The notes below the pieces were generated by a model. That model saw nothing but the letters and a program-made list of their open reading frames with translations. It searched no databases and was not told the origin of the DNA. Positions 16,917-25,798 of a DNA stretch of 64,000 nucleotides are shown here, piece by piece. The DNA comes from BMS3BBIN04 sp964552465 (GTDB lineage Bacteria > Electryoneota > Electryoneia > Electryoneales > Electryoneaceae): positions 1 to 64,000 of the forward strand of contig CAZKGR010000004.1 of assembly GCA_964552465.1 (NCBI GenBank). Reading direction: 5' to 3'. The position numbers and the translations under genes are program-made. The first letter of the stretch is position 1; each line of letters opens with the position of its first letter.

Positions 16917-18301
16917 TCAACGCTGACATGCTCGAGCGTGCGGGAATCAAGGTTGTCGGCGAATGGGATGAGTGGTTGCCCCCAGTAAAGATTGATTCGC
17001 GTCTGATAGATGATGGTGATCTGTTCTGGGCTTTGCAGGGTGAAAACGTTGACGGCAACGAGTATGTCCCGGCAGCGCTGAAGGCAGGCGCAAAGGTCGT
17101 AGCGGTGAGCGAGGATTGGGCGACTCAGAATGCGGGCAATCTACCTGAAAGCACCGTGCTCTTCGTGATGGAGGACACGCTACAGGGTTTGCAACGGCTG
17201 GCATTGGAGGTCCGGCGGTCACTGGGTGCGCATACGATTGCTATGACCGGTTCCAACGGCAAGTCAATGACCAAGGAACTGATTGCTGCCGCATTGTCGA
17301 CCATCGGCAAGACAACTGCTACATCCGGAAATTTCAACAATCACATCGGTCTGCCGTTGACAATTCTCAACGCAATGGGCGATGAAGAATATCTCGTGCT
17401 TGAGATGGGCGCGAACCATGTTGGCGAAATCGATTTCCTGTGCCAGATCGCGCACCCCGAGTATGGATTGATCACGAATATCGGAGACGCGCATGTCGGT
17501 GAGTTCGGTGGCTTCGAAATGGTGCAGAAAGCGAAAGGTGAGCTATTCGAGTTCATAAAGGATGACGGATTGGCGGTGGTCAATCTGGACGATGAACGTA
17601 TCGTCGATGTTGCGGCGAATGTGAGACGTAAATCAGGGTATACACTCGGATTGAATCGTATTCCTGAAGAATGGACACAAACCATCTACTTCGGTGAGAT
17701 CGTGGATCAGGACTCATGGTCACGTTGCACGGTTCGGATCGAAGGCGTAGAAGCGAAGTTGAAGTTGGTTGGAGTGCATTGGGTGGCGGCGGCGTTGGGA
17801 GCAGCGGCACTGGCGATGGAGCTGGGCGGCGAAGCAACTGAAATCGTACCAGCGTTGGCAACTGTTGAAGCGTTGCCGGGGCGAGGTCAGATCGTTGAGC
17901 TGGGCGATGGCGTGGAATTGCTGGATGATTGCTACAACGCGAATGTCGCATCTATCGAAGCAGCGCTTCTGACCTTATCACGCCGTGAAGGAAGCAAGAT
18001 CGCGGTGCTTGGCGATGTGATGGAGCTGGGTGAGTTCGAGGAAGACGAACATCGTCGCATTGGACGAATTCCTGAGTTGGAAGAGGTGGACCATTTGGTC
18101 TTTGTTGGCGAGCGGATGAGCTGGGCATCGGAAGAGGCGTCGCTGCTTGGGCATCCGTCAGTGCGATCCTTCGTCGAAGCGGAACAGGGCGAGATCGCAT
18201 CGTATGTCGGATCCTTGATACAGCCGGGTGCGAGTTTGCTGGTCAAGGGGTCGCGGAAGGTCGGGCTTGAACGAGTTGTGGCGGCAATAAACATCGGGTA
18301 G
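16910..18301 (+). CDS. murF: UDP-MurNAc-tripeptide:D-Ala-D-Ala ligase MurF
   Basis: Adds D-Ala-D-Ala to complete the UDP-MurNAc-pentapeptide. 463 residues. The ATP loop is GSNGKSMTK at about 114-122, a slight variant of the usual GSNGKTTTKE. Further family motifs are TSGNFNNHIGLPLT, EMGANHVGEID, TNIGDAHVGEFG and LDDCYNANVASIEAAL. It is followed directly, after a 21-bp gap, by murD. In most dcw clusters mraY lies exactly here; it is absent. Confidence 0.95.
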   Translation: MLINADMLERAGIKVVGEWDEWLPPVKIDSRLIDDGDLFWALQGENVDGNEYVPAALKAGAKVVAVSEDWATQNAGNLPESTVLFVMEDTLQGLQRLALEVRRSLGAHTIAMTGSNGKSMTKELIAAALSTIGKTTATSGNFNNHIGLPLTILNAMGDEEYLVLEMGANHVGEIDFLCQIAHPEYGLITNIGDAHVGEFGGFEMVQKAKGELFEFIKDDGLAVVNLDDERIVDVAANVRRKSGYTLGLNRIPEEWTQTIYFGEIVDQDSWSRCTVRIEGVEAKLKLVGVHWVAAALGAAALAMELGGEATEIVPALATVEALPGRGQIVELGDGVELLDDCYNANVASIEAALLTLSRREGSKIAVLGDVMELGEFEEDEHRRIGRIPELEEVDHLVFVGERMSWASEEASLLGHPSVRSFVEAEQGEIASYVGSLIQPGASLLVKGSRKVGLERVVAAINIG

Positions 18302-18322
18302 TCAGGCGAACGGGAGGAGTAC

Positions 18323-19720
18323 GTGAGTTCGATGTTCTCCACCGAAGAGATCCAAGGCACGAACGCGCTGGTTCTGGGCGCGAGTCGAAGCGGCATGGCT
18401 GCTGCACGACTGCTCAAGGATGCTGGCGCGAAAGTGTTTGTCAGTGAACTCCGGCCGCTGGATGCAGTGGAAACGGTTGCCGCCGAGTTGGATTCGCTGG
18501 ACATCGTGCTCGAAACCGGTGGACATCGGCTGAAGGGATTCCCACTTCCGGATTTCGCAGTCGTCAGCCCCGGCATCCCGACAAATGCGCCGATTGTCGA
18601 TCAGCTACGGCGACAGGGCAGATCGGTCGTCAGCGAAGTCGAAGTTGCGTCATGGTTCTATGTCGGGACAGTGATTGCGATTACAGGTAGCAATGGCAAG
18701 ACGACAGTCACCCGTTGGATCGAACACACGTTGCGTGAAGCGGAAGTAAATGCTGTCGCCTGTGGAAATATCGGATACCCGTTCTGTGACATGGTGCATG
18801 AACAGCCGAAGGTGACGCACGCTGTGGTCGAAGTTTCGAGTTTTCAGTTGGAAACTATCAGTTCATTCCACCCGCACGTGTCGGTGCTGACCAACATCAG
18901 CGAGGATCATCTCGATCGGCACGGAAGCATGGAAGCTTACGCCGAGGCGAAAGCTCGGGTTTGGATGAATCAGGATGAGAAGGACTACGCGGTTCTTCCG
19001 TCCGGAGATGATCTGATCGCATCGATTTCGCTCTCGATCCGTCCGCATACGATAGAAGTGTCCCTGGATCACCTGCCCAAGATGGGTGCGGGGATCGAAG
19101 AAGGTGAGATTCGGTTGCAATTGAACGGTGAAACGGAATCAATCATGGGGGTCGATGATCTACCGATTCCAGGTCGTCATAACATCGCCAATGCGCTGTG
19201 CGCAGCAGCAGCATGCCGGGTGCTCAATCTGTCAGTGGGAGAGCTTCAGCAGGGTTTGAAAACGTTCCCCGGCGTGCCGCATCGGCTGGAGGTTGTGACG
19301 AACAACGGTCGTGTATGGATCAACGACAGCAAGGCTACCAACGTTGACAGCATGCGTGTCGCACTTGAAGCGGTACGTGGGCCGGTAGTCTTAATTGCCG
19401 GTGGACGGGATAAAGGTGCGCCATACACGCCATTACGAGATCTGATCAAGGAAAAGGTCGCTGGGTTGCTTCTCATTGGCGAAGGTGCGGATCGGCTGAA
19501 AGTGGAGTTGGGTGATCTGGTGGACGCTGAATGTGTCGGGGACTTACCGGTGGCGGTCCGTGCGGCTGACAAGTTGGCAGAACCGGGTTCCACAGTTTTA
19601 CTCAGCCCGGGCTGCGCAAGCTTCGACCAGTTCAAGAATTTCGAAGAGCGTGGAGATGTTTTCCGCGATTTGGTTCACGATTTGAAGTCAAATGGTAAGT
19701 CTGGAGAGATTAACGGATGA
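18323..19720 (+). CDS. murD: UDP-MurNAc-L-Ala:D-glutamate ligase MurD
   Basis: Adds D-Glu as the second stem residue. 465 residues. An N-terminal Rossmann domain binds the UDP (LVLGASRSGMAAARLL). The ATP loop is GSNGKTT at 122-128. It also has VEVSSFQLET, NISEDHLDRHG and VWINDSKATNVDS, and near the end LLSPGCASFDQFKNFEERGD, the classic MurD motif. The start is the GTG at 18323, immediately after GGGAGGAG; an ATG nine bases later is the alternative. The stop overlaps the ftsW start by ATGA. Confidence 0.96.
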   Translation: MSSMFSTEEIQGTNALVLGASRSGMAAARLLKDAGAKVFVSELRPLDAVETVAAELDSLDIVLETGGHRLKGFPLPDFAVVSPGIPTNAPIVDQLRRQGRSVVSEVEVASWFYVGTVIAITGSNGKTTVTRWIEHTLREAEVNAVACGNIGYPFCDMVHEQPKVTHAVVEVSSFQLETISSFHPHVSVLTNISEDHLDRHGSMEAYAEAKARVWMNQDEKDYAVLPSGDDLIASISLSIRPHTIEVSLDHLPKMGAGIEEGEIRLQLNGETESIMGVDDLPIPGRHNIANALCAAAACRVLNLSVGELQQGLKTFPGVPHRLEVVTNNGRVWINDSKATNVDSMRVALEAVRGPVVLIAGGRDKGAPYTPLRDLIKEKVAGLLLIGEGADRLKVELGDLVDAECVGDLPVAVRAADKLAEPGSTVLLSPGCASFDQFKNFEERGDVFRDLVHDLKSNGKSGEING

Positions 19721-20919
19721 GCCGTATCGCCACAGCCACAGCGAAGGCTTCTGACAAGCCGGTTCGCCGCACCTACAGCAGGTTGTTATGGCTGGTGCTG
19801 GCCTTGACCGCGTTTGGTTTGCTGGCTGTGTTTACGGCAGGTAGCGAGCTTTCGGAGCGAATGTACGGCGGAAATCCATGGCATCTGTTCCTCGAGCAAG
19901 CGAAACGTGCGTTGCTTGGGCTGGCGGTGATGTTACTACTCGCGCGCGTTCCTTATAAGACATGGCGCGTTCTGGCGATACCTGCTGTAGTAATCGCTGC
20001 GGGCTTTCTCGTGCTGGTAACACTAAATACACCATTGGCAGTGACCGTGAATGGTGCAACCCGCTGGCTGAGATTGGGATCATTCCAGTTCCAGCCGTCA
20101 GAAATCGCGCGGTACGCAATCGTGCTGTTCATCGCATGGTGGGCGTGGAAACGTGGCCGTGAGATGAAGAGTTTCCGCCTTGGGTTTGTGCCCGCGCTGG
20201 CGGTGGCGGGTGTATTGATGGGCTTGATACTGCTGCAACCTGATTTTTCAACAGCCGCGATGTTGATCGCGACATCGCTGGTATTGTTGTTCATCACCGG
20301 GGTGAAATTCTGGCACATCGCGGTGCTGGTCGGGCCGGCAATCGCTGGTGCTGTGATGCTGATTGTCAGCTCGGATTATCGGAAGGAACGATTCCTCGCT
20401 CTGATCGATCCGATGAGCGATCCAACAGGAGCTGGGTATCAGTTGATTCAGTCATTCACGGGAATGGGACGTGGTGGATTGATCGGTGTTGGACCGGGTG
20501 GATCGCGGCAGAAGATGTTCTTTCTGCCTGAAGCGCACACTGATTTCATCTACTCGATTATCGGCGAAGAATTCGGTTTGATCGGCACACTCGGCCTGTT
20601 GCTCCTGTTCATGGCGTTGATATACATGGGGTTGAAGATCGCACGACGCAGTCCAGAACCGTTTGGTGCGTTCCTGGCAGCTGGAATCACTTTGAGTATT
20701 GGCTTTTACGCACTGGCGAACATGGCGGTAGCAGTTGGTGTACTGCCGCCGACAGGGTTGCCGCTGCCGTTGATCAGCTACGGCGGAACATCGTTGATGA
20801 TGACGCTGGCGATGCTTGGAATCCTGCTCAACATCGCCCGGACGGTGGACGATGAGCCGCTACCGTTGCCAGCATCGAAGAAGAGTACGAAGTATAAAGT
20901 ACAGAGTCGAAAGTACTAA
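19717..20919 (+). CDS. ftsW: SEDS-family septal peptidoglycan polymerase FtsW
   Basis: A polytopic SEDS glycosyltransferase that polymerises lipid II with FtsI at the septum. 400 residues and about ten transmembrane helices. Family signs are NGATRWLRLGSFQFQPSEIA, LLQPDFSTAAM, GPGGSRQKMFFLPEAHTDFI (split over the large loop) and GLPLPLISYGGTSLMMTL. In other dcw clusters murG follows; here it does not. The last 13 or so codons (KKSTKYKVQSRKY) and the TAA stop are made of a 7-bp repeat array that continues into the spacer. The native C-terminus was therefore probably replaced or extended by repeat growth. Confidence 0.95.
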   Translation: MSRIATATAKASDKPVRRTYSRLLWLVLALTAFGLLAVFTAGSELSERMYGGNPWHLFLEQAKRALLGLAVMLLLARVPYKTWRVLAIPAVVIAAGFLVLVTLNTPLAVTVNGATRWLRLGSFQFQPSEIARYAIVLFIAWWAWKRGREMKSFRLGFVPALAVAGVLMGLILLQPDFSTAAMLIATSLVLLFITGVKFWHIAVLVGPAIAGAVMLIVSSDYRKERFLALIDPMSDPTGAGYQLIQSFTGMGRGGLIGVGPGGSRQKMFFLPEAHTDFIYSIIGEEFGLIGTLGLLLLFMALIYMGLKIARRSPEPFGAFLAAGITLSIGFYALANMAVAVGVLPPTGLPLPLISYGGTSLMMTLAMLGILLNIARTVDDEPLPLPASKKSTKYKVQSRKY

Positions 20920-20972
20920 GTAGAAAGTAGGAAGCACAAAGTATCAAGTACTAAGCAAGAAGTAGAAAGTAC
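20882..20972 (+). repeat. Thirteen-unit heptamer array (consensus NAAGTAC) overlapping the ftsW end
   Basis: Thirteen consecutive 7-bp units in perfect register, for example GAAGTAT, AAAGTAC, TAAGTAG, CAAGTAC. Units 1-6 encode the ftsW tail, and the TAA of the unit TAAGTAG at 20917 is the ftsW stop codon. The array occupies the place where murG is usually found. Confidence 0.85.
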
Positions 20973-21058
20973 AAGAATATAGAAGGTATCAAAGGGTTTG
21001 TAGTGAGAATATGATGATTAACTTAATATCAGGATTGACAGGTGACAGTTAAAGCGGT

Positions 21059-21093
21059 GAGTACTAATTACTTTGTACTTGGTACTCGAGTAC
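21059..21093 (-). repeat. Second, inverted heptamer array before murC
   Basis: Five units (GAGTACT, AATTACT, TTGTACT, TGGTACT, CGAGTAC) that are the reverse complement type of the 20882 array, ending right at the murC SD. The two arrays could pair in RNA across the 85-nt spacer. Confidence 0.7.
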
Positions 21094-21103
21094 TGGAGTT
21101 CAT

Positions 21104-22498
21104 TTGACCCTGCTGCGGAAAAATATCGGGCGTCTGCATTTCATCGGCATCGGTGGCATCGGGATGAGTGGCATCGCCGAAATTCTCGTGCGACAGGGAT
21201 TTGTCGTGTCCGGCAGCGACCTGAGCACCAGTGAAGTGACTCGTCACCTTGAATCACTCGGGGTGATGGTGCATCAGGGGCATGATCCGTCCAATGTGGT
21301 AGGCGCGGAAGCGGTCGTCTACAGCAGCGCGGTCGGTGAGGACAATCCGGAACGTGCACATGCTAAAGAGCTGGGAATTCCGGTGATCCGTCGTGCGGAA
21401 ATGCTGGCTGAATTGATGCGGATGAAAACCGGTATCGCGGTCGCGGGTACGCATGGAAAAACGACAACCACATCATTGCTCGGCACGGTGCTGACTTCCG
21501 CCGGACTTGATCCGACGGTGATAGTTGGTGGGATGGTTCGCGACATGGACACCAACGCGCGTCTGGGTTCCGGCGAATGGATGGTTGTTGAAGCTGATGA
21601 GTACGACCGCAGCTTCCTCAAGCTGACGCCATCCATAGCGGTCCTCACAACGGTCGAAGCCGAACATCTGGATACCTATGGAACCATCGAAAATCTGCGT
21701 GATGCTTTCGTTTCATTCGCAAACATGGTCCCGTTTTATGGGCGCGTAATTGTGTGCGCTGATGATACTGAATTGCAGGGTTTGCGAGGATTGATCGAAC
21801 GTCCTGTTCGCACCTACGGATTCAGCGAAAGTGCGGATGTGCGGGGCGTAGACCTCAAGCTTGGAGTTGTCAGCTGCTGCACTGTAATAGTGAACGGCGA
21901 AGAAGCAGGTGCGTTCGAGCTTCCCCTGGCGGGCAAGCACAACATGTTGAACGCACTGGCTGCAGTCGCGGTTGGGATTGAGTTGGATCTGCCGTTTGAG
22001 ACGATAGCAGCAGCGCTGAAGGAATTCAGTGGAGTGCGTCGCCGGTTTGATCTGCGTGGTGAGCAGGGTGGAGTGCTTGTGTTTGACGATTACGCCCACC
22101 ATCCGACCGAAGTGATTGTGACCTTGGCAGCCGCCAAAGACGCATACCCGGATCGTTCGGTGGTTGCTCTGTTCCAACCCCATTTGTACAGCAGAACGCA
22201 GCGTTTCGCAGCTGAGTTCGCAGATGCGCTGATGCAGGCGGATCGTGTTGTGGTGACCGATGTATATCCGGCACGTGAGGAGCCGATTAAAGGTGTGACC
22301 GGCAAGTTGGTCGCAGATAAGCTGATTGAGAATGGACATGGTGCGGTTGATTACATCCCGCGTTTCCAGGATATCGTGCCGTTTGTTGCTGAAAAGCTGA
22401 CTGGAAATGAACTGGTGATCACACTTGGTGCAGGGAATATCTACCTGGCGTCCAATGAGCTGCTCAATCGACTCACGGACCGGGAGGGTGGTCAATGA
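21104..22498 (+). CDS. murC: UDP-MurNAc:L-alanine ligase MurC
   Basis: Adds L-Ala to UDP-MurNAc, the first stem-peptide step. 464 residues. The N-terminus is HFIGIGGIGMSGIAEILVRQG, the Rossmann glycine loop. The ATP loop is GTHGKTTTT from residue 115, the MurC form of this motif. VEADEYDRSFLKL, DDYAHHPTEV and LFQPHLYSRTQRF are also typical. The start is a TTG at 21104 with GGAG 5 nt upstream. The spacer before it consists of heptamer repeats rather than murG. It overlaps murB by ATGA. Confidence 0.95.
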   Translation: MTLLRKNIGRLHFIGIGGIGMSGIAEILVRQGFVVSGSDLSTSEVTRHLESLGVMVHQGHDPSNVVGAEAVVYSSAVGEDNPERAHAKELGIPVIRRAEMLAELMRMKTGIAVAGTHGKTTTTSLLGTVLTSAGLDPTVIVGGMVRDMDTNARLGSGEWMVVEADEYDRSFLKLTPSIAVLTTVEAEHLDTYGTIENLRDAFVSFANMVPFYGRVIVCADDTELQGLRGLIERPVRTYGFSESADVRGVDLKLGVVSCCTVIVNGEEAGAFELPLAGKHNMLNALAAVAVGIELDLPFETIAAALKEFSGVRRRFDLRGEQGGVLVFDDYAHHPTEVIVTLAAAKDAYPDRSVVALFQPHLYSRTQRFAAEFADALMQADRVVVTDVYPAREEPIKGVTGKLVADKLIENGHGAVDYIPRFQDIVPFVAEKLTGNELVITLGAGNIYLASNELLNRLTDREGGQ

Positions 22499-23418
22499 CT
22501 GATTGGTCCCGCATCGAACAGCTCATGAATGAGGTCGCACCCGGATTTGTCCGCGAGAATCTTCTGCTGGCACCGTTTACCAGCTATAACATCGGTGGTG
22601 CCTCGCGGTTGATCGTCGAACCGGACAGCGAGCAAATGGTTGGTGACGTACTCAAGGTGCTGGCGAAAGAAAAAGTGAAACCGTTCATTCTCGGTGGTGG
22701 CAGCAATGTACTGATCTCGGACGATGGCTGGGACGGCGTCACGTTACACATCGGTTCAAACCTGTCTGGCTGGGAATTCGCGGGTAATGATGCAAATGTG
22801 AAGGCTGGATCATCCCTGTTGGAATTTATCTGCGGTGCTGTCAAGCACGGATTGGGTGGGATGGAATCGATGGCAGGAATACCCGGCGAAGTCGGGGGTG
22901 CGTTGCGAATGAACGCCGGGGCATTCGGTCAGGAAATCGAAAGCACGGTGAAGGAAGTTCGCGGTTTCACTATCAATGGCGAGCAGGTAGCATTCGGTCG
23001 TGACGCGATTGATTTCGGTTATCGCTCAGCGCCAGAATTGCAGGATATAATCATCACTTCCGCGCATTTCGAGTTCAAACCCTCAGACGCGGATGTGTTG
23101 AACGCACGGATGGATGATGTGTTGGCTATGCGCTTAGAGAAGCAACCGTTGGAATATCCTTCCTGCGGGAGCGTGTTCAAGCGTCCTCCGGGCAATTACG
23201 CCGGAGCGTTGATAGAAGAGGTTGGGCTGAAGGGCATGGTACATGGTTCGGCACAGGTGTCTGTAAAACACGCAGGGTTCATCGTCAACATCGGTGGGGC
23301 TAAGGCACTGGATGTGCGTGAGCTGATCCAGATCATTACGGACAAAGTGAAAGATCGATTTGGGGTTGAGTTGCAACGAGAAGTGAAATTCGTTGGCTTC
23401 GATGATGTGAGGGAGTGA
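22495..23418 (+). CDS. murB: UDP-N-acetylenolpyruvoylglucosamine reductase MurB
   Basis: An FAD- and NADPH-dependent enzyme that makes UDP-MurNAc. 307 residues. The FAD-binding part has FTSYNIGGASRLIV, LGGGSNVLISD and GMESMAGIPGEVGGALRMNAGAFG. The C-terminal catalytic part has SCGSVFKRPPGNYAGALIEE (Ser proton donor) and KHAGFIVNIGGA. The Cys-Gly-Ser form of this last region is like that in Firmicute enzymes. It overlaps murC by ATGA and lies 6 bp before ftsQ. Confidence 0.96.
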   Translation: MTDWSRIEQLMNEVAPGFVRENLLLAPFTSYNIGGASRLIVEPDSEQMVGDVLKVLAKEKVKPFILGGGSNVLISDDGWDGVTLHIGSNLSGWEFAGNDANVKAGSSLLEFICGAVKHGLGGMESMAGIPGEVGGALRMNAGAFGQEIESTVKEVRGFTINGEQVAFGRDAIDFGYRSAPELQDIIITSAHFEFKPSDADVLNARMDDVLAMRLEKQPLEYPSCGSVFKRPPGNYAGALIEEVGLKGMVHGSAQVSVKHAGFIVNIGGAKALDVRELIQIITDKVKDRFGVELQREVKFVGFDDVRE

Positions 23419-23424
23419 CGGCTG

Positions 23425-24489
23425 ATGAGTCAAAACCGATCCACGTATCGTGATCCAGTGAGACTGCCTTCCCGTCCTATGCACGACCGGGCTCGCAGTC
23501 AGTACAGTGGTTCGATGGCGTATGAAGGGAAACGGCGTCGTCAACGCAAACCACGCAAGATCGGACGGAAGATCCTGGCTTTACTGCTGCTGGGGGTACT
23601 CGCGTGGTACGGGCGGGCAGAGATTATCAGCACTGTTCAGGGTTGGTTCGGAACGATTGTGACGGATGAAACCACTGCGGACATGATCGAAGCTGAGTCC
23701 GAGGACACAGTCATTTCCAGCGAAAGAGTTACTGATACCCCGGAACCTCTAGAAGAAACGACTCCGGACGACAGTGTGAATCGCGCAGGATTGATGAGCA
23801 AGGCCGGCGATTGGTTGGAAGACCGACTCAGCGGTGTGTTCATGGTGAAGGACATCGAACTCGAAGGAACACGCTCATTGGCGGAAGACTCGCTGCTGAG
23901 CGGTCTGGAATCCTTGCAGGGTACACCGTTGTTGAGTTTGAACGCACCAATGTTGGCGGATTCAATGCGTCAGCATCCACGGATTCAGGATGTCGTGGTT
24001 GGACGCCAGTTCCCGAGTACAGTGACTGTTGAAGTTGAAGAGCGTCACGAAGTTGCAGTTCTGATCAGTAACGGCGGCGTTTGGGGTTTAGACGAATCAC
24101 GCGTTGTGTTGCCGCTGCCAGGCCGTTCCTGGCCGCTGGATTTGCCAGTGATCAGTGGGCTGGTCAAAGATCCGGAACCGGGATCGACATTAACCAATCC
24201 GGCGATTGTTATGGCAATGGAATGGGTAAACGCTGTTTCTGATCTGCCGAGAATGCATTCGTGGTTGTCGGAAATCCACATCAGCGGTGAACAAATCTCA
24301 TGGGTTTCGGGTGCGGATGGACGAGTGGTGCTCCCGGGTGAGCATGAGGTGATTGTGCAGGTGGCAACACTGGATGCTTTCCTCGCATCTGATGACAAGG
24401 CTGACGGACGTATCGTGGATTTGAGTTTGCCTGATTATCTGATAGTGCGGGATGAGTTGTGGTCAGCACCGGAAAACACAGAAGGCTGA
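23425..24489 (+). CDS. ftsQ: Cell-division protein FtsQ/DivIB with a long acidic linker
   Basis: A bitopic divisome protein of 354 residues. The cytoplasmic N-terminus is basic (GKRRRQRKPRKIGRK). One transmembrane helix follows (ILALLLLGVLAWYG). Next comes an unusual acidic, Thr/Glu-rich linker of about 65 residues. The POTRA domain then begins near FMVKDIELEGTRSLAEDSLL (about residue 145) and includes HPRIQDVVVGRQFPSTVTVE. A beta domain runs to the end. FtsQ identity is supported by its place between murB and ftsA and by the POTRA. The linker is longer than in E. coli, where the POTRA follows the membrane helix closely. Confidence 0.88.
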   Translation: MSQNRSTYRDPVRLPSRPMHDRARSQYSGSMAYEGKRRRQRKPRKIGRKILALLLLGVLAWYGRAEIISTVQGWFGTIVTDETTADMIEAESEDTVISSERVTDTPEPLEETTPDDSVNRAGLMSKAGDWLEDRLSGVFMVKDIELEGTRSLAEDSLLSGLESLQGTPLLSLNAPMLADSMRQHPRIQDVVVGRQFPSTVTVEVEERHEVAVLISNGGVWGLDESRVVLPLPGRSWPLDLPVISGLVKDPEPGSTLTNPAIVMAMEWVNAVSDLPRMHSWLSEIHISGEQISWVSGADGRVVLPGEHEVIVQVATLDAFLASDDKADGRIVDLSLPDYLIVRDELWSAPENTEG

Positions 24490-24494
24490 AACCG

Positions 24495-24519
24495 GGGACG
24501 CTTTCTCCGAAAGTGTCCC
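24495..24519 (+). repeat. GGGGACACTTTC-type hairpin between ftsQ and ftsA
   Basis: GGGACGCTTTC pairs with GAAAGTGTCCC (one G-U pair) over a 3-nt loop, 6 bp after the ftsQ stop and with no T-run. It matches the element at 34967-34994, so it is more likely a dispersed repeat or an attenuator/processing hairpin than a true terminator inside this operon. Confidence 0.6.
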
Positions 24520-24547
24520 ATGTAATAGACAGGGCGGGAGACATCCC

Positions 24548-25798
24548 ATGGCGGGACGTGACATCATCGTAGGACTTGACCTCGGCACGACTAAGGTCAC
24601 GACTATCATCGCTGAAATGGGCGAACACGGCCCGGAGTTGATCGGTGTAGGTCACTGTGCGTCGCATGGTATGCAACGCGGTGTGGTGATCAACATCGAG
24701 AAGACGGTAGAAGCGATCAAGGCGTCGGTGATCCAGGCTGAACGTATGGCCGGGATGCAAGTCGATTCGGTGATTGCTGGCATTGCGGGTGATCACATCC
24801 ACTCGATGAACAGCAAGGGTGTTATTGCGATCAGCCGTCGCAGTACAAAGGAACGTACTGGCGAGATCACGCAAGCCGATGTCGACCGTGTAATCGAAGC
24901 TGCCAAGGCGGTCAATCTCCCGATGGATCGCGAAGTGCTGCACGTTCTGCCACAAGAATTCGCCATTGACGATCAGAAGCATATCAAAGATCCAATCGGC
25001 ATGGCGGGTGTACGGTTGGAAGCGGATGTGCACATCATCACTGGTCAGGCTGCATTGGCCCAGAACATTTATCGTTGCGTCGAACGAGCCGGAATGCGGG
25101 TTCGCGACCTGGTTCTTGAACCACTGGCATCCAGCTTTGCGACGATCAGCGATGACGAACGCGATATCGGTGTTGGACTGCTCGACATGGGCGGCGGAAC
25201 CAGCGACATCGCGGTCTTCAGTGAGGGGTCAATCCGGATGACGTCAGTGATCGGACTCGGCGGCGAGAATGTGACGCGCGACCTGTCCGTTGGCCTGCGA
25301 ACACCGTTCGAACAGGCAGAAAAGATCAAGCTCCAGCACGGCCATTGCTACCTCCCGAACGTGGAACGTGGGGAGGATGTTGAGATTCCCGGAATCGGGG
25401 GACGTCCGCCGGTTCTGGTCACTCGCCAGCAGATCACAGAGTTCATTCAGCCGCGGATGGAAGAGTTGTTCGAACTGGCGATGGCTGAAATGCACAAGGC
25501 ACAGGTGTGGGACATGCTGAACGCTGGCATCGTACTCACTGGTGGTGCAGCGGAAATTGAAGGTGCAGCCGAACTGGCACAGGAGATGTTCAATTTGCCT
25601 GTCAAGGTGGGAGTGCCGACGGGTATGGGTGGATTGATCGAAACGGCGCGCAGTCCGGTCTATGCTACGGGTGTTGGCTTGGTCCTGTACGGAATGGATG
25701 GCCAAAGCCCCTTTGAAGTGTTGGAAGATTCTGACGAATCCAAAGTGTTCAAAAAGATACTACGGAGGATGAGAGCATGGTTCGAGGACTTTTTTTGA
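24548..25798 (+). CDS. ftsA: Cell-division actin homologue FtsA
   Basis: An actin-fold ATPase that tethers FtsZ filaments to the membrane. 416 residues. It begins IVGLDLGTTKVTTIIAEMG (phosphate-1 loop). It also has the 1C subdomain (IEKTVEAIKASVIQAERMAG), phosphate 2 (GVGLLDMGGGTSDIAVF) and the adenosine motif (GIVLTGGAAEIEGA). The C-terminus is a basic amphipathic helix, FKKILRRMRAWFEDFF, the membrane-targeting sequence. I used the ATG at 24548 (GGGAG, 7-nt spacing); the frame runs 32 codons further upstream, into ftsQ, without support. The 3' end overlaps the longest ftsZ frame by 22 bp. Confidence 0.95.
   Translation: MAGRDIIVGLDLGTTKVTTIIAEMGEHGPELIGVGHCASHGMQRGVVINIEKTVEAIKASVIQAERMAGMQVDSVIAGIAGDHIHSMNSKGVIAISRRSTKERTGEITQADVDRVIEAAKAVNLPMDREVLHVLPQEFAIDDQKHIKDPIGMAGVRLEADVHIITGQAALAQNIYRCVERAGMRVRDLVLEPLASSFATISDDERDIGVGLLDMGGGTSDIAVFSEGSIRMTSVIGLGGENVTRDLSVGLRTPFEQAEKIKLQHGHCYLPNVERGEDVEIPGIGGRPPVLVTRQQITEFIQPRMEELFELAMAEMHKAQVWDMLNAGIVLTGGAAEIEGAAELAQEMFNLPVKVGVPTGMGGLIETARSPVYATGVGLVLYGMDGQSPFEVLEDSDESKVFKKILRRMRAWFEDFF

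Noticed and set aside
21713..22495. 260-codon minus-strand frame over murC
   Set aside because: Shadow of murC; composition typical of a reversed coding strand.
24281..25033. 250-codon minus-strand frame over ftsQ/ftsA
   Set aside because: Shadow; crosses two genes with clear functions.
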